From DATJZG01 sp035499295 (GTDB lineage Bacteria; Myxococcota; Myxococcia; Myxococcales; Anaeromyxobacteraceae), in assembly GCA_035499295.1 (NCBI GenBank), contig DATJZG010000034.1:8861-72860 (forward strand): 64,000 bases of DNA, written 5' to 3'. The translations under genes and the position numbers were made by a program. Positions 35,754-44,341 of this stretch are shown one piece after another. The notes beneath the pieces were generated by a model, which saw nothing but the letters and a program-made list of their open reading frames with translations, was not told where the DNA came from and did not search any database. Numbering within the stretch: the stretch's first letter is position 1; each line of letters begins with the position of its first letter.

Positions 35754-37490
35754 CTAGCTCTTCCGGCGCGCGGGGGTCGCCGGCTCGGGGCCCTCGGACG
35801 GTGCCGGGTGCACGCTCGCCGTCACCCGGAAGCTCCGCTCCTCGGAACCGCTCGGCAGCCACGGGTCGGGAATGGCGGGCTTGTTGCCGTCGCGGAGCAT
35901 GGCGTAGTGGGGCGAGAGAATTTCCACCCCGGCCTCGAAGAACACGTCCTGCACGTTCTGGTTCAGCTCCGAGAGGATGAAGTGCTGCTGGCTCGGGTCC
36001 TCGATGTAGACGTCGAGCTCGTAGCGCACGTAGAAGTCGTCGAGCGCCCTCTGGATCACCCAGGGCTTGGGCGCGGAGCGGACCCGCGAGGTCTTCGCGG
36101 CCGCCCCGAGTAGGAGCTCGTGGATGCGCCGCCAGGGGGTGTCGTAACCGATGGTCACGCTGGTGGCGATGGCCACCCCGGCGCTGCGCGCCTCGTCGCT
36201 GTAGTTCAGGATCTGGTTGGCGAGCACCATCGACGCCGGGATGGTGACGGTCTCGTTCCGGATGGTGGTCAGCTTCACCGCCAGCATGTTGTGCTGCGCC
36301 ACCGTTCCGGTGGCGTCGGCGATGCGGACGAAATCGCCGACGACGAACGGGCGCATGTAGGTGAGCACCACCCCGGAGATGGCGTTCGCCACCGAGGACC
36401 CCGAGCCGAGCGAGATCATGGCCCCGAAGAAGATGCCGATGGCCTGGAAGGCGCTCGACCCGGCGCCGGGCAGGTAGGGGTAGATGGCCACGGCCACCAG
36501 GCCGTAGACGAGCACCGACACCAGCCGGGCGGTGGTCGGGCTCCACTCGGGGTAGAAGTCGGGGAGGCGGACGGCCCCTCGCTCCACCGCCTTGAAGAAG
36601 ATGCGGTTGGCGCTGTTGACCGCGTAGCCGAGCAGGGCGAAGAGGGCGATGTAGACGAGGTTCGGCAGGAAGCGGACGACCTGGAGCAGCACCGAGCCTG
36701 CGGCACCGAGCGTGAAGGCGAGGGAGCGGTCCGCCGGGTCCCGGGTCCAGGGGAAGAGGTGCGCCACCACCTGCAGCCAGGTGAAGAACGCCAGGAGGAC
36801 GAGGGCCAGGTGCACGCCCCGGCCCGCCCAGCGAATGAGCCGTCCCCGGGCCCCGACGGTGAGGAGGTCGGCCCCCTGGATGCGCGCCCGGGAGAAGATC
36901 CGCTCCACGGCGGCGCTGATCCTGGGAGCGAGCCTCCGGCGCACCCAGCGGAGGAGGAGCAGGAAGGCGACCAGGCAGGCGGTGGCGATGGCCGCGCCGA
37001 TGCCGGAGCGGAGCAGGGCTCGCGGCGCCCGCTCCTCGCGGTAAGCCTGGAGCGCCTCCCGCACCACCTCGGCGACGTATTTCGCGTAGGCGGCGCGCTG
37101 GGGGCCACTGACGCCGGCCTCCTCGTCGGTGATGCTCGCCACGAACTGGTCGCCGACGTAGAGGTCGCTGAAGAGCCCCTCCTCCACGTGCACCGGGCCG
37201 GGCGGCTGGGGCTGGCTCGCGACTCTCTGCAGCCGTGACTCGATTCGCTCCGCCCGGACCGCCGGCGTGAGCTCGGCCACCCCGCCGCGGACGTAGAAGA
37301 GGGTCTTCCCGTCGAAGCGGACCGGCACCGGCTCGGTCGTCTTCCAGGCCTCGAGCGGCGGGGAGGGCCTTCCCAGGGCGGCCGGCGGAGTCCTCGGTGC
37401 GCCGGGGGCCTGGGGCAGGGCAGCGCCCGCCGGCGCCAGGAGTGAGAGAACGGCGGCGAGCCAGGCGGCGCGGCAGGGAGGGGTGTGCAT
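35754..37490 (-). CDS. MscS-family mechanosensitive channel with periplasmic N-terminal domain
   Basis: A 578-aa membrane protein. It has a cleavable signal (1-30), a periplasmic Pro-rich region to about 165, then membrane segments near 170-190, 245-265, 280-300, 320-345 and 360-385. The pore helix and beta domain follow: FGAMISLGSGSSVANAISGVVLTYMRPF (the conserved pore-lining region) and GDFVRIADATGTVAQHNML, then DTPWRRIHELLLGA and the cytoplasmic vestibule. ATG 37490 is chosen for the signal peptide. It is likely for osmotic protection or small-solute flux. Confidence 0.9.
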   Translation of the reverse strand: MHTPPCRAAWLAAVLSLLAPAGAALPQAPGAPRTPPAALGRPSPPLEAWKTTEPVPVRFDGKTLFYVRGGVAELTPAVRAERIESRLQRVASQPQPPGPVHVEEGLFSDLYVGDQFVASITDEEAGVSGPQRAAYAKYVAEVVREALQAYREERAPRALLRSGIGAAIATACLVAFLLLLRWVRRRLAPRISAAVERIFSRARIQGADLLTVGARGRLIRWAGRGVHLALVLLAFFTWLQVVAHLFPWTRDPADRSLAFTLGAAGSVLLQVVRFLPNLVYIALFALLGYAVNSANRIFFKAVERGAVRLPDFYPEWSPTTARLVSVLVYGLVAVAIYPYLPGAGSSAFQAIGIFFGAMISLGSGSSVANAISGVVLTYMRPFVVGDFVRIADATGTVAQHNMLAVKLTTIRNETVTIPASMVLANQILNYSDEARSAGVAIATSVTIGYDTPWRRIHELLLGAAAKTSRVRSAPKPWVIQRALDDFYVRYELDVYIEDPSQQHFILSELNQNVQDVFFEAGVEILSPHYAMLRDGNKPAIPDPWLPSGSEERSFRVTASVHPAPSEGPEPATPARRKS

Positions 37491-37608
37491 GGGTGCCCGC
37501 CCCTCGAACCTACCACGGCCGGTGACGCAGGGCTCAAGGCGTCGCCGCATTTGCCCGGCCCGCGCCCGTCGCCTAACATCTCCCGAAACGCGAAAGGGGA
37601 GGTCACCG

Positions 37609-38247
37609 ATGGCACATGGCGAGCACCTGCGCATCCTGATCGGCGGACGGTTGGACCACGCCGTCGACTGCGGCGACCGGACGGTCCTGCACCTCGCCCT
37701 GCCGCCCAACGGCCGCCTCCCGGCGGTGAAGAGATCGCTCCTCGCCGACTTCACCTACGGCGCCGAGCGGGTGGAGGTGGTGCGGCACACCGAGAGGACC
37801 CATCCGCCCAAGATGGTGGTGAGCCGGGCCTTCTCCAAGCTCGGCGACTCTGCCGCCTGGGCCATGTTTCCGACTCCCGAGCACTTCGTCGTCTGGTGCC
37901 TCACCGGGCAGACTCCCATCGCCCACCCCGAGCCGGAAGGCGCCGCCGCCGCTCCGGCGGAGGTGGTCCCGGCCGCGCCCGCCGCGAAGCCCGCGAAGAA
38001 GGCCGCCGCGGCCCGGGCGCCTGCCAAGGCGGGAGCGAAGCCGAAGGCGAGAGTGAAGGCCTCCCCGAAGGGCGTTGCCAAGGCTGTGAAGAAGCCGGCT
38101 CGCAAGGCCGCGAGGAAGCCCCGGGCCGCGAAGGCTCGGGCCGCCGCCCCGAAGAAGGCTGCCCGGAAGCCGGCCCGGGCGAAGGGCGCCACCTCCAAGG
38201 TCGCTCGCAAGCCCACGCAGAGGAAGAAGCCGTCTAAGAAGCGCTAG
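37609..38247 (+). CDS. LRAT-like domain protein with histone-H1-like Lys/Ala-rich tail
   Basis: A 212-aa protein. Residues 1-107 resemble the NlpC/P60-related LRAT domain: MAHGEHLRILIGGRLDHAVD with a His, VLHL, then VVSRAFSKLGDSAAW and TPEHFVVWCLTGQ, which matches the family's NCEHFVxxxRYG. The catalytic Cys of NCEHF is Pro here. Residues 125-212 are almost only Lys, Ala, Pro and Arg (AAKPAKKAAAARAP, KKPARKAARKPRAAKARA), like bacterial histone-H1 tails, which bind DNA or RNA. GGGGAGG lies about 7 nt before the ATG. The pairing of a dead acyltransferase fold with a nucleic-acid tail is unusual. Confidence 0.7.
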   Translation: MAHGEHLRILIGGRLDHAVDCGDRTVLHLALPPNGRLPAVKRSLLADFTYGAERVEVVRHTERTHPPKMVVSRAFSKLGDSAAWAMFPTPEHFVVWCLTGQTPIAHPEPEGAAAAPAEVVPAAPAAKPAKKAAAARAPAKAGAKPKARVKASPKGVAKAVKKPARKAARKPRAAKARAAAPKKAARKPARAKGATSKVARKPTQRKKPSKKR

Positions 38248-38400
38248 AGGCTTCGGGGCTTCAGAAGGAAGGACGAATGGCCATCCGCCGGCCGCGACCC
38301 CACTTTGGGTCTCGGCCCGGGGTGGCGGCTGCGCGCCGATTCCCGGTGGTGTACAAGGCCGCGCCGCGCCGTCGAGCCGCGCGCGGAACGGAGGAAGTCG

Positions 38401-39306
38401 ATGCGCTTTCCATGGATCGCCGCGCTGCTCGCCGCCCTGCTCGCCGCCGGGCCGGCCGCCGCCGAGGAGCCCAAGTTCGCCTACGGGAAGAAGGAGGACA
38501 TCGCCAAGGCTCCGGACTGGGCGGCCTCGGTGACCGCCGGCTTCGGCGCCACCACCGGAAATGCCCAGAACCTCAACTTCACCGCCGGCGTGACGGTGAG
38601 CCGCCGCTTCGACGAGAACATGCTGAGCTTCGACGGGAGCGCCGCCATCACGCGGAGCACCATCCCCATCGCGGTGGCCGGGCCGACCCCGCCCGGCTAC
38701 GCCGAGCTCAGCTCCCTCACCCAGACGACGAGCGAGGCGTGGAACACCCGCCTGCGCTACGACCGGTTCTTCGACCTGAACGCGCTCTACGCCTTCGTCT
38801 TCGCCGGCGGAGACGTGCCGGCGGGCAAGCAGTTCCTGGGCGGCGCCCAGGTGGGCTACGCGCGCGCCCTCGTCAAGACCGCGAAGGACGAGCTGTCCTT
38901 GGAGATGGGCGTCGATTACAGCCACGAGCTCTTCGTCACCGGCACGCCGGACTCGGTCAACATCGCCTCGCTGCGCGCCTACCTCGGCTACATCGGCAAC
39001 CCCAACGACTTGCTCTCCTACAACGTCGGCGTCGAGTGGCTCGGGAACATGAACGAGGAGACGCGACCCACCGGCACGGTGGGCGCCTTCGCCGACAACC
39101 GGGTGAACGGCAAGCTCGGCCTCACCTGGAAGATCTTCGGGAACGGCAGCCTGGGCTTCCGCTTCCGCGCACTCTACGACTCGGCTCCCGCCCCGAAGCC
39201 GCTGCCGGGCCTGCCCCCCGGCCTGAGCTGGCCCCCGGGATATCAGCCGCTCGCCGAGAAGCTCGACACCTTCACGGAGATCGTGCTCGTCTACAAGCTT
39301 CTCTAG
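38401..39306 (+). CDS. DUF481 family outer-membrane beta-barrel protein
   Basis: A 301-aa exported protein with signal MRFPWIAALLAALLAAGPAAA. The mature part has alternating polar/hydrophobic strands (SVTAGFGATTGNAQNLNFTAG, NTRLRYDRFFDLNALYAFV) and ends in VLVYKLL, a barrel-like C-terminus. The GNAQNLNFT start of the barrel is typical of DUF481 (salt-induced outer-membrane protein YdiY type). The function is unknown, possibly porin-like. It is not in an evident operon. Confidence 0.8.
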   Translation: MRFPWIAALLAALLAAGPAAAEEPKFAYGKKEDIAKAPDWAASVTAGFGATTGNAQNLNFTAGVTVSRRFDENMLSFDGSAAITRSTIPIAVAGPTPPGYAELSSLTQTTSEAWNTRLRYDRFFDLNALYAFVFAGGDVPAGKQFLGGAQVGYARALVKTAKDELSLEMGVDYSHELFVTGTPDSVNIASLRAYLGYIGNPNDLLSYNVGVEWLGNMNEETRPTGTVGAFADNRVNGKLGLTWKIFGNGSLGFRFRALYDSAPAPKPLPGLPPGLSWPPGYQPLAEKLDTFTEIVLVYKLL

Positions 39307-39428
39307 GGCGACCGGGGGAGGCCCGGGCCTCGAGTCCCCGGCGCACCCCGCGCGCGGACACGCGGCCCCGACCGGGCGGCGGCTGCGGACGTCTTCCAGT
39401 GCCGGCGGCGGGAGCGGCTTCCCGCCGA

Positions 39429-39457
39429 TTGCACTTCTTGCCGCGTTGCGTCATACT
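39429..39457 (+). promoter_or_regulatory. sigma-70 promoter of the second acyl-CoA dehydrogenase
   Basis: TTGCAC (39429-39434), a 17-nt spacer and CATACT (39452-39457). The expected start (about 39464) falls inside the palindrome at 39460-39473, as for a repressed promoter. Confidence 0.55.
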
Positions 39458-39459
39458 GT

Positions 39460-39473
39460 TGATTTGAGAATCA
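39460..39473. promoter_or_regulatory. palindromic operator-like site TGATTT-GA-GAATCA
   Basis: It overlaps the predicted +1 and abuts the ribosome binding site AGGAGGG (39473-39479). It is the same motif as at 26514-26527 on the other strand (16 of 17 positions in the extended match). Confidence 0.65.
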
Positions 39474-39486
39474 GGAGGGTGCCCAC

Positions 39487-41241
39487 ATGGTCGACCGGAA
39501 GACGGCGAGCTTCGTTCAGTCGCTCTGCATGGGGGAGATCGAGGAGGAGATCATCGTCCCCTTCCCCGACATGCGGACCTCCGAGAAGGAGATGCTCTCG
39601 CAGGTCCTCGCCTCCGTGCGCCAGCTCGTCTCGGGGCGCGAGAAGGAGTTCCGCGAGTGGGACCGTACGGCCGAGATGCCCGCGTCCTTCGTGGACGAGC
39701 TGCGCTCCTTCGGCCTCTTCGGGCTCGTCATCCCCGAGGCGTACGGCGGCATCGGCTTCGGCTCGGCCGCCTACTCCCGGGTGCTGCAGGAGATCGCCCA
39801 GTACGACTCGTCGGTCGCCCTCACGGTGGGCGCGCACAGCTCCATCGGGATGCGCGGGCTGCTCCTCTTCGGGAGCGACGCCCAGAAGGAGCGCTGGCTC
39901 TCGAAGCTCGCCAGCGGCGAGCTCATCGCCGCCTTCTGCCTCACCGAGCCGGGGGCGGGCTCCGACGCAGCCGCCGTGCGCACCACCGCCCGCCGCGACG
40001 GCAACGACTGGATCCTGAACGGTGAGAAGATCTGGATCACGAACGGCGGGATGGCCGACCTGTTCACGGTCTTCGCCAAGACCCCCGAGGTCCAGACCGG
40101 GCAGCACAAGGCGAGCATGACAGCCTTCGTGGTCACCCGCGACCTTCCCGGCGTCTCGACCGGACCCCACGAGGACAAGATGGGGATCCGGGCCAGCTCC
40201 ACCACCACGGTCACCTTCAGCGACGTGCGCGTCCCGGGGGACCACGTGCTCGGCGAGCTCGGGCAGGGCTTCAAGGCCGCCATGCGCATCCTGAACGCCG
40301 GGCGCACCGGCCTGGGCGGGGGCTCGGTCGGCGGCATGAAGAAGCTCATCCGGCTGGCGGCGGCGCAGGCAAAGGAGCGACACCAGTTCGGGCGCGCCAT
40401 CGCCGAGTTCGGGATGATCAAGGAGAAGATCGGCCTGATGGTGGTCGACTGTTACGCCTCCGAGTCGGTGGTGAGCATGGTGGCCGGGCTCATCGACCAA
40501 GGGTACGAGGACTACGCGGTCGAGGCCGCCATCTCCAAGGTGTTCGCCACCGAGGCGCTCTGGCGCACCGCCGACGAGGCGCTGCAGATCGCGGGCGGGT
40601 CGGGCTACATGCGCGAACTTCCCTACGAGCGGGCCATCCGGGACAGCCGCATCAACCGCATCTTCGAGGGCACGAACGAGATCCTCCGGCTCTTCATCGC
40701 CCTCACCGCCATGAACGACGTCGGGACCCAGCTGAAGGAGCTCGCCGCCGCGGTGCGGAACTCGGTCGCCGACCCCATCAAGGGCTTCGGGGTGCTGTCC
40801 GGCTACGCCCGGAAGCGGGCTTCCATCGCCACCGGGCTGGTCGGGGAGAAGCGCGCCTTCACCCTCCTCCACCCGGAGGTGAAGGACGCCGCCGCCATCG
40901 TCGAGGAGGGGACCCGCGACCTGGCCGCCGCCGCCGACCGGGTCCTGCGCAAGCACGGGGGCAAGATCGTCGGGAAGCAGTTCGCGACCAAGCGCATCGC
41001 CGACATCCTCATCGACCTCTTCGTGCTCTCCTGCGTGCTCTCGCGCGCGAACACCGCGGTGGAGGAGAAGGGGGAGAAGGGGGCCGTCCGCGAGCTCGAG
41101 ATCCTGGGCGTCTTCGCCGGCCGCGCGCGCCGGCGCATGCGGAGCAACGTGCACCGCATCGACGACAACGACGACGACCTGGTGAAGGCGCTCGCCGAGC
41201 ACGCCTTCGAAAACGACGGTTACGCCTGGGACACGCTCTAG
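39487..41241 (+). CDS. acyl-CoA dehydrogenase (VLCAD/ACAD9-like)
   Basis: A 584-aa FAD-dependent acyl-CoA dehydrogenase. Core motifs: FGLVIPEAYGGIGFGSAAYS near residue 75, FCLTEPGAGSDAAAVRTTA near 150 (intact), NGEKIWITNGG, QFGRAIAEFGMIKEKIG near 300, and GGSGYMRELPYERAIRDSRI near 375 with the catalytic Glu, then RIFEGTNEILRLFIA. A helical C-terminal domain to 584 is as in very-long-chain enzymes. It is controlled by its own promoter and the palindrome above. It probably takes part in beta-oxidation or aromatic/branched acyl-CoA degradation. Confidence 0.93.
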   Translation: MVDRKTASFVQSLCMGEIEEEIIVPFPDMRTSEKEMLSQVLASVRQLVSGREKEFREWDRTAEMPASFVDELRSFGLFGLVIPEAYGGIGFGSAAYSRVLQEIAQYDSSVALTVGAHSSIGMRGLLLFGSDAQKERWLSKLASGELIAAFCLTEPGAGSDAAAVRTTARRDGNDWILNGEKIWITNGGMADLFTVFAKTPEVQTGQHKASMTAFVVTRDLPGVSTGPHEDKMGIRASSTTTVTFSDVRVPGDHVLGELGQGFKAAMRILNAGRTGLGGGSVGGMKKLIRLAAAQAKERHQFGRAIAEFGMIKEKIGLMVVDCYASESVVSMVAGLIDQGYEDYAVEAAISKVFATEALWRTADEALQIAGGSGYMRELPYERAIRDSRINRIFEGTNEILRLFIALTAMNDVGTQLKELAAAVRNSVADPIKGFGVLSGYARKRASIATGLVGEKRAFTLLHPEVKDAAAIVEEGTRDLAAAADRVLRKHGGKIVGKQFATKRIADILIDLFVLSCVLSRANTAVEEKGEKGAVRELEILGVFAGRARRRMRSNVHRIDDNDDDLVKALAEHAFENDGYAWDTL

Positions 41242-41284
41242 CGGGTCGCCGAGCCGAGAGGGGCCGGCCCCCGGCGTCCCCTCG

Positions 41285-41845
41285 CTACCGGACCGTACGG
41301 CACGTCTCGAGCGCGCGCCGGTAGCGCGGGCGCTCCGGCGCCGGCTCCGCAGCCGCCTGCGCCTCCACCGCCGGGCAGTCTGCCGGGGTACCGCGGAGCG
41401 CCAGCGCCTGGGCGGCGGCCGCGCGCACGCCGGGGTGGTCGGCCCGGGCCATCACCGGCCCGAGCGCCGCCCCCAGCTCCGCCTTCGGGACGAGTCTCGC
41501 CAGCGAGTCGACCGCCTCCACCCGGACCAGGAGCGGCCCCTCGGCGAGCGCCACCCCCTTGGCCGCCTCGATCGCCTCGTCCCCGCCGATGAGCGAGAGC
41601 GCCGCGAGCGCCCTCGCTCGCCAGGTGGGAAGCTCGGCGGCGTCCCTGGCGACGGCCGCCAGGATGGGCACCGCCCCCGGCCCGAGCGCCCGCCAGCGCG
41701 AGGCCGGGATGGGCGTGTCGATGGACCCGAGGTAGGCGTCGATCCGCTGTCGCAGCGCCTCGTCCGGCGAGGGGGTGCCGGCCGCGGCCGGACTCCCGGC
41801 GCCCAGGGCGGCGGCGAGGAGGATGGGAAGGAGATTGGCGGTCAC
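41285..41845 (-). CDS. exported HEAT-repeat protein
   Basis: A 186-aa protein with an N-terminal signal (MTANLLPILLAAALGAGSPAAA) and three or four HEAT-like helical repeats: ALGPGAVPILAAVARDAAE, RALAALSLIGGDEAIEAAK, VRVEAVDSLARLVPKAELG and VRAAAAQALALRGTPAD. It probably has a periplasmic scaffold role. It lies 12 nt after the metalloprotease-like gene on the same strand and may be cotranscribed. Confidence 0.75.
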   Translation of the reverse strand: MTANLLPILLAAALGAGSPAAAGTPSPDEALRQRIDAYLGSIDTPIPASRWRALGPGAVPILAAVARDAAELPTWRARALAALSLIGGDEAIEAAKGVALAEGPLLVRVEAVDSLARLVPKAELGAALGPVMARADHPGVRAAAAQALALRGTPADCPAVEAQAAAEPAPERPRYRRALETCRTVR

Positions 41846-41857
41846 GTTCGTTCGCTC

Positions 41858-43327
41858 CTACTGGACGAGGCTGTTCGCCCGCATGACCTCGCCCTGCTGG
41901 GAAGACAGGGTGCCCACCGAGGCCCCCGAGAGCTCCCAGAACATGAGGTTGTCGCCGCCGCCGCAGCTCGAGCTCTTCACGCAGTCGGTCCCGGCCATGG
42001 CGTAGGGGCTCGCCACCGAGCTCGACGAGTTCTGGCAGGTGGACCCGGGGGGGGCGCAGCTGCTGCACGGGCAGATATCCGTGTCGGTGAGCGGATCGAA
42101 CCACGTCCCGTCCGACTCGGTGGGGTGGTAGAGGCCGAGGAAGTGGCCGGTCTCGTGGGCGGCGATGTAGGCCACCTCGTCGGGACCGCAGGTGCGAGGG
42201 CGGATGGGGCCATTGCAGCCGCTCGACAGGTTCGCGGCCGAGGCGAGCGCGCCGCTCGACACCGTGCCGCCCACGGTGGCCGGCCCGGGGATGGTGCCGT
42301 CGAGCCCCACCGTGCTCGTGCCGGCGGGGTTGTTGGCCGTGGTGATGCGGTCGACGAGGAACAGGTTCATGGCGTTCCCGGGGCCGGAGTTGCGCAGCAG
42401 CTCGGCCACCTGCCCACAGGCGCTCACGTCGTCGGCGTCGACCGTCTCGAGGCTGGTGGCGGTGTCGAGGTACTTCGCCTTCACGCTGTCGGGGAGGTCG
42501 ACGAAGGTCGTCGCCCCGAGAGAGATCCCGGCGCCGCCGAGGAGGGTCCCTAGGGTCGAGAGCATCCGGCTCACGTTGGGATCGCGGGTGGCGACGTCGT
42601 TCTGCGCCGCGGCCTGGTAGGCGTTCGTGAGCAGGTAGAAGGTGAAGTCGATCGCGCCGCTCGCGGGAGCCGGGCCCGGCTTGAGGAGCACCGTCACCTG
42701 GTAGCTGCCGGCGGGATAGGCGTAGACGGTGCTGCACCCGGTCACGTGCGGGCACTCGTTGGCGTAGTCGCTCACCACCATCGACCAGGTCCCCGGCGGC
42801 ACGCCCGCCGAGAGCATGGCGGGGGTGTTGGGGATGGTGAGCGCCCCGGCCCAGGCGGCGTCGCTGAAGTAGTAGACCGAGAGCGTGGTGGGGTTCTGGC
42901 ACGTCACCGACGGCGGGTTGCAGTCCGGGTTGATGGCGTCGCCGTAGACGTCGAAGATCTGCGTTCCGCCCACGGTGATGGAATGGGGGAAGGTGGTGTT
43001 CGCGAAGGTCTGGCCGTTGATGCTCACCGTCTGGGCCGCGAGCGCGTTCGACTCCTGCTCGAGGATGGTGACGCTCGCCGTCCCCGCCGGGACATGGAAG
43101 GTGACGGTGTCGTTCACCGGGTGCACGCCGAGGTCGATCACCCGCGCCGCCAGGGTGGCGGAGGAGGAGAACGAGCTCGGCTGGGGCGACGGGGGCGTGC
43201 AGGCGGGTGGCGGCGGCGAGGGGAGCTTCGAGGAGCTCGTGCAGGCGGCCGTGACGGCGAAGAGCGCGAGCCAGGCGGCGACGGTCGAGGGTCTCGGGGC
43301 CATTCCGCGGCAGTCTAGCCGTTTCAT
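41858..43327 (-). CDS. secreted zinc metalloprotease-like lipoprotein
   Basis: A 489-aa exported protein. The signal ends in a lipobox-like VTAAC (Cys about 29), followed by a Ser/Pro-rich linker. The C-terminal part has AAHETGHFLGLYH around residue 390, the HExxHxxGxxH zinc motif of metzincin-type proteases, followed by a Cys-rich loop. The central region is beta-rich, with repeated Thr/Val strands. The start at 43327 (MKRLDCRG) has GGAGG 11 nt before it; ATG 43303 is the alternative. It is likely secreted and predatory or degradative, which is inferred from the family only. Confidence 0.8.
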   Translation of the reverse strand: MKRLDCRGMAPRPSTVAAWLALFAVTAACTSSSKLPSPPPPACTPPSPQPSSFSSSATLAARVIDLGVHPVNDTVTFHVPAGTASVTILEQESNALAAQTVSINGQTFANTTFPHSITVGGTQIFDVYGDAINPDCNPPSVTCQNPTTLSVYYFSDAAWAGALTIPNTPAMLSAGVPPGTWSMVVSDYANECPHVTGCSTVYAYPAGSYQVTVLLKPGPAPASGAIDFTFYLLTNAYQAAAQNDVATRDPNVSRMLSTLGTLLGGAGISLGATTFVDLPDSVKAKYLDTATSLETVDADDVSACGQVAELLRNSGPGNAMNLFLVDRITTANNPAGTSTVGLDGTIPGPATVGGTVSSGALASAANLSSGCNGPIRPRTCGPDEVAYIAAHETGHFLGLYHPTESDGTWFDPLTDTDICPCSSCAPPGSTCQNSSSSVASPYAMAGTDCVKSSSCGGGDNLMFWELSGASVGTLSSQQGEVMRANSLVQ

Positions 43328-43398
43328 CCCGGCGCGCACCTCCGGAGAGAGGGGGGCGCGCGACGGATGTGTGACAACCGCGCCGGCAGAGCGACCCC

Positions 43399-44337
43399 TC
43401 AGGGAGCACCCGAGCGCGCCCGGAGCTCCTGTGGCAGCAGGGCGGCGAGGAGGAAGCGGTGGACCGGGGTGGCGACCTGCGAGGCGAGCGCGAGCCGGAC
43501 CACCGCGCCGGGCTGGTCGCGGAGCTCGGAGGGCCGGCCGGCGGCGATGTCCCTCTGCATGGAGGCGGTCGATTCCGCGGGCAGCCCGTCGAGCCGCTCC
43601 AGGGTGCGGGCCACCGCATCCCCCGCGATCTGGACGCCCCGGGCGCGTGCGAGCGCCGCCACCTCCTCGAGCGCAGCGACGAGCAGATCCCGGGACTCCG
43701 GGAGCGAGCGGAAGGCGCCGAGCGGCGACCGGGTCACGGCGCCCACGGCGCCGAACGGGTCGATGAAGAGGAACTTCTCCCAGAGCGCCGCCTCCACGTC
43801 CTCGGAGACCACGGCGGTGATGCCGCCCGAGCGGATGGCCTCCGCCAGCCGGGCGAGCCGCGGGGTGCCCGCGCCGCCGAGCTCCCCCACCGTGATCTGC
43901 AGGGGCGTGCCGGTGGTCCGACCCACGCCCGGCTCCTCCAGCCAGGCGAAGACCTGGCAGAGGCCGCCGACCACCGATCCGCGCCCGAGCGCGGCCGCCA
44001 GGATCTCCGCGGCCTCCACCCCGTTCTGCAGCGGCACCACCACCGTCCCCGCTCCCACGAGCGGCCGCAGCGAGGGCGCCACCTCGCCCACCTGCCACGC
44101 CTTCACCGCGAGGAGCACGGCGTCGACCGGACCGCGACCGGCGAGCTCGGCCGGCTCGCTCGAGGCGAACGGGCGGACCTCGCGGGTTCCCCAGGGGCCG
44201 AGGACGCGCAGGCCGCGAGAGCGGATGGCCTCGAGGCTCCTTCCGCGGGTGAGGAAGGAGACCTCCTGCCCTCCGTGTGCCAGGAGCCCGCCGAACACGC
44301 TTCCCACGCCTCCGGCGCCGACCACGACGATTCGCAT
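43399..44337 (-). CDS. panE: 2-dehydropantoate 2-reductase family protein
   Basis: A 312-aa NADPH-dependent ketopantoate reductase of pantothenate synthesis. The N-terminal Rossmann motif is MRIVVVGAGGVGSVFGG; VDAVLLAVKAWQ and VVPLQNGVEAAE carry the conserved Lys and Asn; LWEKFLFIDPFGAVGAVTR in the helical half holds the second catalytic Lys and Asn equivalent; and PSELRDQPGAVVR near the end is the usual PTEID-like region in altered form. ATG 44337 is chosen over 44358. The gene begins 4 nt after the amidotransferase stop. Confidence 0.85.
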   Translation of the reverse strand: MRIVVVGAGGVGSVFGGLLAHGGQEVSFLTRGRSLEAIRSRGLRVLGPWGTREVRPFASSEPAELAGRGPVDAVLLAVKAWQVGEVAPSLRPLVGAGTVVVPLQNGVEAAEILAAALGRGSVVGGLCQVFAWLEEPGVGRTTGTPLQITVGELGGAGTPRLARLAEAIRSGGITAVVSEDVEAALWEKFLFIDPFGAVGAVTRSPLGAFRSLPESRDLLVAALEEVAALARARGVQIAGDAVARTLERLDGLPAESTASMQRDIAAGRPSELRDQPGAVVRLALASQVATPVHRFLLAALLPQELRARSGAP

Positions 44338-44341
44338 GGAG

